A stretch of DNA of 64,000 nucleotides from Schaalia sp. ZJ405. Lineage in GTDB: Bacteria; Actinomycetota; Actinomycetes; Actinomycetales; Actinomycetaceae. Position 1 is the first letter of the stretch; every line of letters starts with the position of its first letter. Location: the NCBI RefSeq assembly GCF_011038885.2, contig NZ_CP064952.1:2170001-2234000 (forward strand), given 5' to 3'. Position numbers and translations under genes: made by a program. This document shows, one piece after another, positions 16,848-24,488 of this stretch. Below the pieces are notes generated by a model. That model saw nothing but the letters and a program-made list of their open reading frames with translations, searched no databases and had not been told where the DNA came from.

Positions 16848-19800
16848 TTAATTCTTTCCCTCGTCGTACACTTCCTCGACCACTTTGCCTCCGAGGATAT
16901 CGAGCACCGCCGACAATCCGAAATTCGTTGACGTTTCCAGGTCTTCGTCGTCAAATGATGCGGTGTCGTCGTCAATGACCTGTGTTTCTTGTGTTTCTTG
17001 CGGTGCGTGCTGCGTCCTCTCGCGCATCTGCGCCTGAACTTCCGCGATGACGGCACGCCGGTCGGGAGTGGGTTGTTCCTCAGGGGCGCCCTGTTGTTCC
17101 GGCGCGGATTGGTGCTCTGACGTCAGCTGGTGTTCCGGAGCAGGCGGTTGTTCGGATTCTGCGCGCCCGTGAGGAGACGTGTGCTGGTTCGACACCGCGG
17201 GAGAGTCTGCTTCGTCGAAAACAACCCGCCCCTCGCCGCCGGGGATCGCAACCGCTTCCTCCCAGCTGCTCATCGCCTGTCTGGCCACGTCAGGTTCCGG
17301 TGCATATCTCATTGACGAGGACGAGGCCGGCTTCTTTTCACCCCGCGTATCCCTGGGCGTTTCGCCGGGTTCGGGGTAGTGGAAGGGTTCCGATGGGTCC
17401 TGCGAAGACTCAGCGGCTTGAGGCTCAGCGGGTAGAGATTCAACCGTGGTCGATGCAGCGGACACATCCTGAACTGGCGAAGAATACGACGCGTCGTCCT
17501 CGTCCCCCGAAGACTCCTTCGATGTGGCAGAGGGGATCGAAGTGGCAGACGCGCTCACGGAATCGGTTGCCACATGATCCGCTGCCACCTGATCTGTGTT
17601 GGCAGGCAGTTCATCTCGGGCCGAAACCTGGGCTGTATCGTGGGCCGTCAATTCCTCGGATACATCAGCATTCGCCCGCTGGAACTGTTCGTGCGGCTCG
17701 GATTCCTCAGAGTGTGCCTCCGCTGAGGCTTTCTCAAAAGGGGGCGGCTCCGAGACCCATCCCTGGTCGTCGGTGCGCGGGCCGGTGTGGAACTCGTGGC
17801 GAGGACCCGTCTTAGTCTGATCACGGGATGCGTCCGCTGTGGGAGCCGAAACCGCGGGGCCACCCGCAGCCTGTCCAACCTGGGCCGTCACCGACACGTT
17901 CAGGCCAAGGACATCCTGAATTGCGCGTTCAACGTCTTGGAAGCGACCTCGGCTCATGAACTGAGCAACAAAACCCTGACTGGGGAAGAGGATCACAACG
18001 GTTGATCCGTCAACTGCTCCGAGCTGTCCGTTACCGCTGACCTGCGTCCATGTCACACGGTTCATTGAACTCAGGCGTTCAACGACTTCGCCCCAACGAT
18101 TGCGCAGCATGTCGGCGTCGCGGCCCGTGCCAGGCGTATGCCCGGCCTCGGTCTGAGAGTCTGGGGGTATTGGCCGACCTTGGCCAGTATTGGCTTCCCG
18201 CTGACTGTCCGGATGAGTGGACTGAGTGCCCGGCTGCTCCGGCTGCGGGCGCGCCGGAGTATTCTCTGCTGCCACCGACTGCGGACTCGACGCGGACGAA
18301 TTCTGGATCCGCCCAGATGCGGGCTGGCTGGGTTGAGCATCGTCATGCCCATCCTGGGACCCGGGGGTTCGCGGTTGCACATCAGCCCACGCATTCGCCT
18401 CAGCAGGGGCGGACTGAACGGGCTGACGCGGCTGTTCACGTCGATTATCGGAGGGTGCCTCACCCTGGTGTGACGCGGAATTCTCACGATTGCGCAAAGC
18501 TGAATCAGCAGGTTCGGGCCCACGTGTCGGCGTGGACGCGGGTGTAAAATTCTGCGGCTGAGCGGGTGCAGGTGCCGGCGTTGACATTCCTTCCGCTACG
18601 GGCGCGCTTGACACCGTCTGAGCAGGTGCGACCTCGGATACTGCCGATTGCGGACTCGACGCAGGCCGATTCTGCCCCTGGGACTGCTGATATGCCGCAA
18701 GCGCTTCGAGACCTCGCGGACCGCGGCCCCCACTCTGGCCTCCCCCGGCGAAACGAGCCTGATCACGCTCGTTGGGGGCACCGCCACCGTGAATACCAAC
18801 ACCACCGGGCACACCACCCTGAGCAACACCCTGGGCATTCACGTGACCGACCTGCGCCCCGCCAAGGGGAACAAGGATTCGACCGATGAGTAGTTCAAGT
18901 TGCAGCCTGGGCGAGGTTGCTCCGGCCATTGTCCGCAGAGCCTCGTCCGTCAAGTCCGCGGCCCTCGACAGCGCACGACTTCCCCAATTCTTCGCCTGAC
19001 GCTGCATACGCTCGAACTGATCAACGGGAACACCGCTGAGCACGTCTGCTGCACCGTCACCTGCAACGGAGACGATGAGTAGGTCACGTAAGCGCTGAAG
19101 GAAGTCCTCCGCAAAACGTCGGGGTTCGTGACCGGAATCCACCATGCGTTCAACGACGCGGAAGGCAGCGGCTCCGTCTCCGCCGGCGAGGGCGTCAACC
19201 GTTTCATCCAGTAGCTCGGTGTCCGTGTATCCAAGCAGTGCGATCGCTGTGTGGTAAGTCAGGTGTCCGTCGGATACGCCTGCCATCAGCTGGTCGAGGA
19301 CGGACAACGTGTCACGTACTGAACCTCCGCCCGCACGCATCACCAGGTTAATCACACCCTGATCAACGGCAATCTGCTCTTTTTCGCACAGCTCCTGGAG
19401 GTAGGGAGCCAAAACGTCCGGCGGAACCAAACGGAACGGATAGTGGTGTGTCCGCGAGCGAATGGTTCCGATGACCCGGTCAGGTTCCGTTGTTGCGAAG
19501 ACGAATTTCACGTGCTCTGGCGGTTCCTCAACGATTTTCAGCAGAGCATTGAAGCCCTGGTTCGTCACCATGTGCGCTTCGTCGATGATGAAAATTTTGT
19601 AGCGGTCACGAATCGGAGCGAAGGCCGCGCGCTCACGTAATTCGCGGGCATCGTCAACACCGCCGTGCGAGGCCGCGTCGATCTCGACAACATCCAGGGA
19701 TCCAGGACCCCCGTTCGCCAACTCAACGCACGACTCGCACGTGCCGCACGGAGTATCCGTTGGTCCTTGAGCGCAGTTGAGACAACGGGCAAGGATGCGC

Positions 19801-19961
19801 GCCGACGTTGTCTTTCCACAACCACGCGGCCCTGAAAATAGGTACGCGTGAGTTACCCGGTTCGCGCTCAAGGCCGCGCGTAACGGTTGGGTGACGTGGT
19901 CTTGCCCGATCACCTGGTCGAAGGTGTCGGGGCGGTATCTGCGGTACAGGGCTGTGCTCAC
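16848..19961 (-). CDS. dnaX: DNA polymerase III subunits gamma/tau, with long acidic linker
   Basis: 1037 residues, longer than the usual 600-850. It is the clamp-loader ATPase that opens the beta clamp and couples the polymerase to the helicase. The N-terminal AAA+ module has SGPRGCGKTTSARILARCL (Walker A at about 44-51), a four-cysteine zinc site (LNCAQGPTDTPCGTCESC) and IFIIDEAHMV. The lid and collar follow to about residue 370. Residues about 375-620 and 710-960 are low-complexity Pro/Gln/Ser/Glu-rich linker, with a folded domain between (about 625-705, TWTQVSGNGQLGAVDGSTVV). The C-terminus ends FGLSAVLDILGGKVVEEVYD. Two copies of the dispersed element lie in the linker. I see no slippery sequence for programmed frameshifting, and in actinobacteria a full-length tau-like product is usual. 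Confidence 0.94.
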   Translation of the reverse strand: MSTALYRRYRPDTFDQVIGQDHVTQPLRAALSANRVTHAYLFSGPRGCGKTTSARILARCLNCAQGPTDTPCGTCESCVELANGGPGSLDVVEIDAASHGGVDDARELRERAAFAPIRDRYKIFIIDEAHMVTNQGFNALLKIVEEPPEHVKFVFATTEPDRVIGTIRSRTHHYPFRLVPPDVLAPYLQELCEKEQIAVDQGVINLVMRAGGGSVRDTLSVLDQLMAGVSDGHLTYHTAIALLGYTDTELLDETVDALAGGDGAAAFRVVERMVDSGHEPRRFAEDFLQRLRDLLIVSVAGDGAADVLSGVPVDQFERMQRQAKNWGSRALSRAADLTDEALRTMAGATSPRLQLELLIGRILVPLGGAQVGHVNAQGVAQGGVPGGVGIHGGGAPNERDQARFAGGGQSGGRGPRGLEALAAYQQSQGQNRPASSPQSAVSEVAPAQTVSSAPVAEGMSTPAPAPAQPQNFTPASTPTRGPEPADSALRNRENSASHQGEAPSDNRREQPRQPVQSAPAEANAWADVQPRTPGSQDGHDDAQPSQPASGRIQNSSASSPQSVAAENTPARPQPEQPGTQSTHPDSQREANTGQGRPIPPDSQTEAGHTPGTGRDADMLRNRWGEVVERLSSMNRVTWTQVSGNGQLGAVDGSTVVILFPSQGFVAQFMSRGRFQDVERAIQDVLGLNVSVTAQVGQAAGGPAVSAPTADASRDQTKTGPRHEFHTGPRTDDQGWVSEPPPFEKASAEAHSEESEPHEQFQRANADVSEELTAHDTAQVSARDELPANTDQVAADHVATDSVSASATSIPSATSKESSGDEDDASYSSPVQDVSAASTTVESLPAEPQAAESSQDPSEPFHYPEPGETPRDTRGEKKPASSSSMRYAPEPDVARQAMSSWEEAVAIPGGEGRVVFDEADSPAVSNQHTSPHGRAESEQPPAPEHQLTSEHQSAPEQQGAPEEQPTPDRRAVIAEVQAQMRERTQHAPQETQETQVIDDDTASFDDEDLETSTNFGLSAVLDILGGKVVEEVYDEGKN
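17311..17334 (+). repeat. GACGAGGACGAG element, copy 3 (inside dnaX linker)
   Basis: ATTGACGAGGACGAGGCC followed by GGCTTC. All 24 bases are identical to the intergenic copy at 38952-38975. On the coding (minus) strand it is read as KPASSSSM in the disordered DnaX linker. A weaker copy (GTCGTCCTCGTCCCCC) lies at 17493-17508 in the same linker. Confidence 0.85.
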
Positions 19962-20116
19962 GATCCAACCCTACGTGCCTCCACTGGCATTTGTGGCACC
20001 GATCCGGAACTCTGTGGGTCTTTCGACTGGAGATTCCAGGCAAAGAGAGGTGAGTGGACGTCCTCATCGACAAAAACATATATCCTGACGTGTTACCCAC
20101 CGCTTGAAGGAACGCC

Positions 20117-23100
20117 ATGCCGAAGCCGCTTACCCAGCATCCACATCTTGTTCTTGGTGCCCGCATCCAGGGAATCCTCCCGAACGAAATCGCGGAAATC
20201 CTCGCTGTCAATTCCTTGGCGGAAGATGTTGTTGAGGTGACACTCAAGGACTCCACAGGGACCCCCACAACGCGAATTTTCAACCGAGACGACATCGATA
20301 ACTTCAGCCTGGCACCACCGACTATAGACCACCCAGAGTTCGATGCCGATGCCGATGATTTCCGTCTCGCCGCGGAAGCTCTACGGATCAAATACGCAGC
20401 GCTATACGATCCAATGATCGCGATCAATAGCTCCCACATTGATCCCCTTCCGCATCAGATCCGTGCGGTCTATGAGGAGCTTCTTCCGCGGGTACCACTC
20501 CGTTTTCTTTTGGCAGATGATCCGGGTGCAGGTAAGACCGTGATGGCCGGTCTCTACATTAAAGAACTCATTCTTCGGGGCGATTGCGAGCGGGTGATTA
20601 TTGTCGCCCCCGGAGGGCTCGTTGAACAGTGGCGCGAAGAATTGTTGGAGAAGTTCGATCTGCGTTTCGAGGTTTTTGGCCGCGAAATGCTCTCGGATTC
20701 ACTGGACATGAACCCTTTCGAGCAACATCCCCGCCTAATCATCCGGATGGACCAGGTTGCCCGAAATTTTGACCTCATGGAACTTCTCGGTGCCGTTGAA
20801 TGGGATGTCGCGGTCATCGACGAGGCTCACCGAATGACCGCTCATCATTCAACTCTTTTCTCTGGCATCCAGGAGACGAAGCGTTTCACTCTAGGGCGGC
20901 TGTTATCCGAATCCGCACGAAATTTCCTTCTCATGACGGCAACACCTCATTCGGGTAAGGAGGAGGATTTTCAGGTCTTCATGTCGTTACTTGATCACGA
21001 CCGCTTTGAAGGCCAGTACCGCGAGCTTGATCACTCACGCAACACAAACGGTCTGATACGCCGGATGGTCAAGGAAGATCTGCTGACGTTTGAGGGTAAA
21101 CCCTTGTTCCCCATGCGTAAGGCGTACACGATGCACTTTACCTTGAGTGACAACGAGCGTGACCTGTATGAACAAGTAACGAATTATGTCCGTAAAGAAA
21201 TGGGACGCGCCGATCGAATCTCCCGCAATGGCGACAAGAAACGCGGGAATACTGTCGGTTTCGCGTTGACGGTTCTCCAGCGTCGTCTTGCCTCAAGCCC
21301 CGAAGCAATCCTGCGATCCTTGGAGCGTCGCCGCGATCGTCTCAGCCGTCGACTGTCCGAATTCCACACCATAGCTTCCGACATGGTGACATTGTCCGGC
21401 GATCCCTTCAGTAAACCTCATCGTTTTTCTTCGGGGGACGAGGACGAACCCGGCAATTGGGATCATCTCTTTGACCTGGTTGATTTTGACGAGCTGACAG
21501 ATGAGGAACGTTCATCTCACGAAGAACGTATTGAAGATGTCGTTGATTCGGCAACGGCAGCTCAGACAATTCCAGAGTTGCAGGCGGAAATTTCCATCTT
21601 AGATGACCTCATTGACAACGCCCGCAGAGTTCGTTCTAGCGGAGAAGACACGAAGTGGGTGCAGCTTCGCGAGATTTTCGACCAGCGCATTCTCAGTCAG
21701 CGTGACGGCGAGCCCCGTAAGATCATCGTGTTCACTGAGCATCGCGACACGCTGGAATACCTCCGCGAGAAGATCTCAACATGGTTAGGCCACCCGGAGG
21801 CCGTGTTGACGATCCACGGAGGCACAAGCCGCACGGAACGCAAAGCTGTCCGTGAGGCGTTCACTCATGATCCGCGCACGGTCGTTCTTTTGGCAACGGA
21901 TGCTGCGGGCGAAGGACTGAACCTTCAGCGCGCACACCTCATGGTCAATTACGACCTGCCGTGGAATCCCAACAGGATTGAGCAGCGTTTTGGACGGATC
22001 CACCGCATCGGTCAACGCGAGGTCTGTCATCTCTGGAATCTGCTTGCGGACGACACTCGCGAGAGCGATGTGTTTGGTCGACTCTTGACGAAGATCGACA
22101 CTCAAGAAAAGGCGTTTCGAGGAAAGTTATTCAATGTCTTGGGCGAGCAAGGAGCGTTTCGTGATCACTCGCTTCGGGATTTGCTGGTGGAAGCGATCCG
22201 TTTTGGTGATGATCCACAGGTGAGGGACCGCTTATTTGAGGTCATTGATTCCAGCGTGAGCGAGGGATTGGACGAGCTAGTTTCTCAGCGTGCTCTACAC
22301 CCGGAGCTTTTCAGTTCGTTGAATCTTGAGCAGGTTCGTGCCCGCATGGAGCGCGCCCGCGAACGCCGTCTACAACCAGGCTATATCGAGGCTTTCTTCC
22401 GCCAGGCCTTCGCACGTTTAGGTGGGCAGATTCGTTCTCGCGAGAGCGGCCGTTTTGAGCTGACTCGTGTTCCGCGTCGCCTTATACAGGCAGGTTTCCG
22501 TCTCAATCGCTTGTCGCCAATTCCGGAACGCTACGAGCGGGTGACTTTTGTTCCACATCGCGTACGCGTTGACGGCCTACCCGATGCCTCACTCATTGCT
22601 CCAGGGCATCCGTTGTTGTCTGCGCTGATTGATGTCACGATTGAGGATCTGGGGAAGACACTGCGGCGAGGCACGGTCCTGGTGGATCGTCGGCCAGCTC
22701 CCATTGATTCACCAGCATTGCTCTTTGCATTGGAGCAGTCCATTATGACGTCACAGGGTCTGACAGCGTCACGTCACTTCGACTTTGCATTTCTCTCCCA
22801 TTCGGGGAACATTTCTGTGTCGCATGTTCCCCCCTATCTTGAGTTTGATCGTATTGACGAGGACGAGGCTCACCTTCTTCCTCGAGTAGTTGATTCAGAA
22901 TGGCTGAGCAAAGACCATGAGAAAGACCTTCGCGGATGGGCGTATTCCGTCGGAGCACTCCCTCGTAAGCGTGAGCTGGAAGAGACACGTTCGGCAGAGT
23001 TGGATCGCACGAAGGCGGAGGTTCGTCGTCGTTTGGAAGCAGAGATCAACTTTTGGAGCTTGGAGAGCCTGCGTCTGACTGACGCGGTTCATCAGGGGAA

Positions 23101-23767
23101 AGTGGATCCTCACGAGGTCAAGCGTGCGAACGACCGAGCGAAGTGTTTGGAGAAGCGTTTGGAGCATCGCATGCTACAGCTGGATGCGGACCGGACGTTG
23201 TCTATCCTTCCTGCGGTCATCCGAGGCGTGGCATTGGTCATTCCAGCATCGATGCTCACCAATTCTGCCAATGGTTCCCCCAACCACAGCCCGCTGTTTG
23301 GAGTGTCTGCTGAAGCTCGTCGCCAGGTTGAACGGAGGGCGGTCGACGCAGTTCTTGCAACGGAACGCACGCTGGGCCGTGTACCAGAAGAAATGCCTGC
23401 GAATAATCCGGGGTTCGATGTTCGCTCAGTCGACTCTCAGGGTCGGGTGTTCTTCATTGAAGTTAAGGGACGGATCGAGGGGGCACCGACGTTTACAGTG
23501 ACGGCAAATGAGGTGCTATTTGCTCAGACTCAGGGGATTCGTCACCGTTTGGCTCTCGTTGAGGTTTCACGATCAGGCTCCGATTCGGATCGGGTGCACT
23601 ACGTGGCAGACGCTTTTGCTCGCGTCGATGTTTCGCAGTCAACGCGCTCCTTCAATGAACTGTGGGACGACTACTGGAACCGGGGTGCAGATCCACGCGA
23701 ACATTCTTCAATACAGAAGATGAGAGATAGGTTCATGAGAGAGGAGATGCGCAGAATCGACCGTTGA
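20117..23767 (+). CDS. SNF2-type helicase with DUF3883-like C-terminus (defence system)
   Basis: 1216 residues. The SF2 helicase core has LLADDPGAGKTVMAGLYIKE (Walker A, about 130-145), VIDEAHRMTAHH (about 233) and LLMTATPHSG. The second RecA lobe has KIIVFTEHRDTL, LLATDAAGEGLNLQRA and RFGRIHRIGQREVCHLWNL (motif VI, about 622). A long coiled/charged region follows (about 700-1060). The last 120 residues (FDVRSVDSQGRVFFIEVKGR) resemble the nuclease-like DUF3883 module. Such proteins translocate on DNA in phage-defence systems. It is cotranscribed with the small gene at 23848 and followed by a methylase and a DUF499-type ATPase. ATG follows GAAGGAA, with a TATATCCT -10-like box about 35 nt upstream. 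It resembles DrmD of DISARM, but drmA/B/C are absent. Confidence 0.85.
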   Translation: MPKPLTQHPHLVLGARIQGILPNEIAEILAVNSLAEDVVEVTLKDSTGTPTTRIFNRDDIDNFSLAPPTIDHPEFDADADDFRLAAEALRIKYAALYDPMIAINSSHIDPLPHQIRAVYEELLPRVPLRFLLADDPGAGKTVMAGLYIKELILRGDCERVIIVAPGGLVEQWREELLEKFDLRFEVFGREMLSDSLDMNPFEQHPRLIIRMDQVARNFDLMELLGAVEWDVAVIDEAHRMTAHHSTLFSGIQETKRFTLGRLLSESARNFLLMTATPHSGKEEDFQVFMSLLDHDRFEGQYRELDHSRNTNGLIRRMVKEDLLTFEGKPLFPMRKAYTMHFTLSDNERDLYEQVTNYVRKEMGRADRISRNGDKKRGNTVGFALTVLQRRLASSPEAILRSLERRRDRLSRRLSEFHTIASDMVTLSGDPFSKPHRFSSGDEDEPGNWDHLFDLVDFDELTDEERSSHEERIEDVVDSATAAQTIPELQAEISILDDLIDNARRVRSSGEDTKWVQLREIFDQRILSQRDGEPRKIIVFTEHRDTLEYLREKISTWLGHPEAVLTIHGGTSRTERKAVREAFTHDPRTVVLLATDAAGEGLNLQRAHLMVNYDLPWNPNRIEQRFGRIHRIGQREVCHLWNLLADDTRESDVFGRLLTKIDTQEKAFRGKLFNVLGEQGAFRDHSLRDLLVEAIRFGDDPQVRDRLFEVIDSSVSEGLDELVSQRALHPELFSSLNLEQVRARMERARERRLQPGYIEAFFRQAFARLGGQIRSRESGRFELTRVPRRLIQAGFRLNRLSPIPERYERVTFVPHRVRVDGLPDASLIAPGHPLLSALIDVTIEDLGKTLRRGTVLVDRRPAPIDSPALLFALEQSIMTSQGLTASRHFDFAFLSHSGNISVSHVPPYLEFDRIDEDEAHLLPRVVDSEWLSKDHEKDLRGWAYSVGALPRKRELEETRSAELDRTKAEVRRRLEAEINFWSLESLRLTDAVHQGKVDPHEVKRANDRAKCLEKRLEHRMLQLDADRTLSILPAVIRGVALVIPASMLTNSANGSPNHSPLFGVSAEARRQVERRAVDAVLATERTLGRVPEEMPANNPGFDVRSVDSQGRVFFIEVKGRIEGAPTFTVTANEVLFAQTQGIRHRLALVEVSRSGSDSDRVHYVADAFARVDVSQSTRSFNELWDDYWNRGADPREHSSIQKMRDRFMREEMRRIDR
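22853..22869 (+). repeat. GACGAGGACGAG element, copy 4 (in helicase gene)
   Basis: ATTGACGAGGACGAGGC in frame, read as R-IDEDEA-HLLP in the linker between the helicase core and the DUF3883-like end. A weaker GGGGGACGAGGACGAAC lies at 21433-21449, read S-GDEDEP-G. Confidence 0.8.
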
Positions 23768-23847
23768 ACACCTGCCTGCCTGCGGACGGCGGGTAGGGTG
23801 AGTCAAAACTTTTTTCACCCATGTTTCCATGAAGGGGGACACCAACA

Positions 23848-24147
23848 ATGCCAAGTGTAGACCTGAAGAAGTTCGACGCAATGCTGATCGAAACAGACAA
23901 CTTGTTACACAAGTTCGGGAAGCTCATCGACCCGAAGCGCGATGTATCCGTCAGTCTTCAACGCAGCGGCGACGACGACGAAGACCTGCTATCCGTGGAA
24001 GTTCCACGCCTGACAGAAGACGGCGAAACATTAGAGTTCGTGTACGAGCTGACGCTTTCTGACTGGCGGGACATGACACCAGAACAGATCGACGACATCG
24101 GACGTCAAGTTGTCTACGAAGCGTCCAAGAAACTCCTCAACGTCTAA
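23848..24147 (+). CDS. small acidic protein of the defence operon, unknown function
   Basis: 99 residues, start ATG at 23848 with GAAGGGGGA upstream. It begins MPSVDLKKFDAMLIETDNLL and has an acidic stretch (SGDDDEDLLSVEVPRLTEDG) and a helical end (MTPEQIDDIGRQVVYEASKK). There is no membrane segment, signal peptide or family I recognise. It follows the helicase gene by 80 bp and is closed by a terminator at 24169, so the pair forms one transcript. The acidic, DNA-mimic-like charge suggests a regulatory or bridging subunit for the helicase; that is a guess. Its constant company with the large genes is what should be tested. Confidence 0.7.
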   Translation: MPSVDLKKFDAMLIETDNLLHKFGKLIDPKRDVSVSLQRSGDDDEDLLSVEVPRLTEDGETLEFVYELTLSDWRDMTPEQIDDIGRQVVYEASKKLLNV

Positions 24148-24168
24148 CCGGTTTTAGACGCTCCGCGT

Positions 24169-24215
24169 GGCCCTGCGCCTACCCCTGTGCGGGTGGTCGT
24201 CGGGCCTCTCTTTTT
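24169..24215 (+). terminator. terminator after the helicase/small-protein pair
   Basis: GGCCC...GGGCC closes a larger GC-rich imperfect stem (24169-24206) and is followed by TCTCTTTTT. It separates the first two defence genes from the methylase. Confidence 0.6.
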
Positions 24216-24488
24216 ATGCCCTCAGGTATAACGTAAAAAGTAACGTTTTGGGTGCCAATGTATGCTTTTCGGTGCGTCTGTGTGCGTCCCCATGCGTATT
24301 GGCTGTCAGCGTGTTTTCGTTGGAATAACGCCGTTTTTGGCGTGTTCATTAGGCTCTAGGGTTGTGCGTGAAAAGTGGGAATATCATATTCGTTTTATCT
24401 AATCGCCATACGGCACAGACATTCACTACGTCTCTCCTTCCCGCGGACAGTTTTGCGGGAACAACCTGTGATGGAGGAGACTTTACCC
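24216..24488 (+). promoter_or_regulatory. AT-rich leader of the methylase gene
   Basis: About 270 bp without a gene, clearly richer in A/T than its surroundings. It includes TAACGTAAAAAGTAACGTTT (an AACGT repeat, about 24229-24248). A GGAGGAG ribosome site lies 9 nt before the ATG at 24489. It probably gives the methylase and ATPase genes their own promoter, separate from the helicase transcript, so that methylation could precede restriction. Exact boxes are uncertain. Confidence 0.4.
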
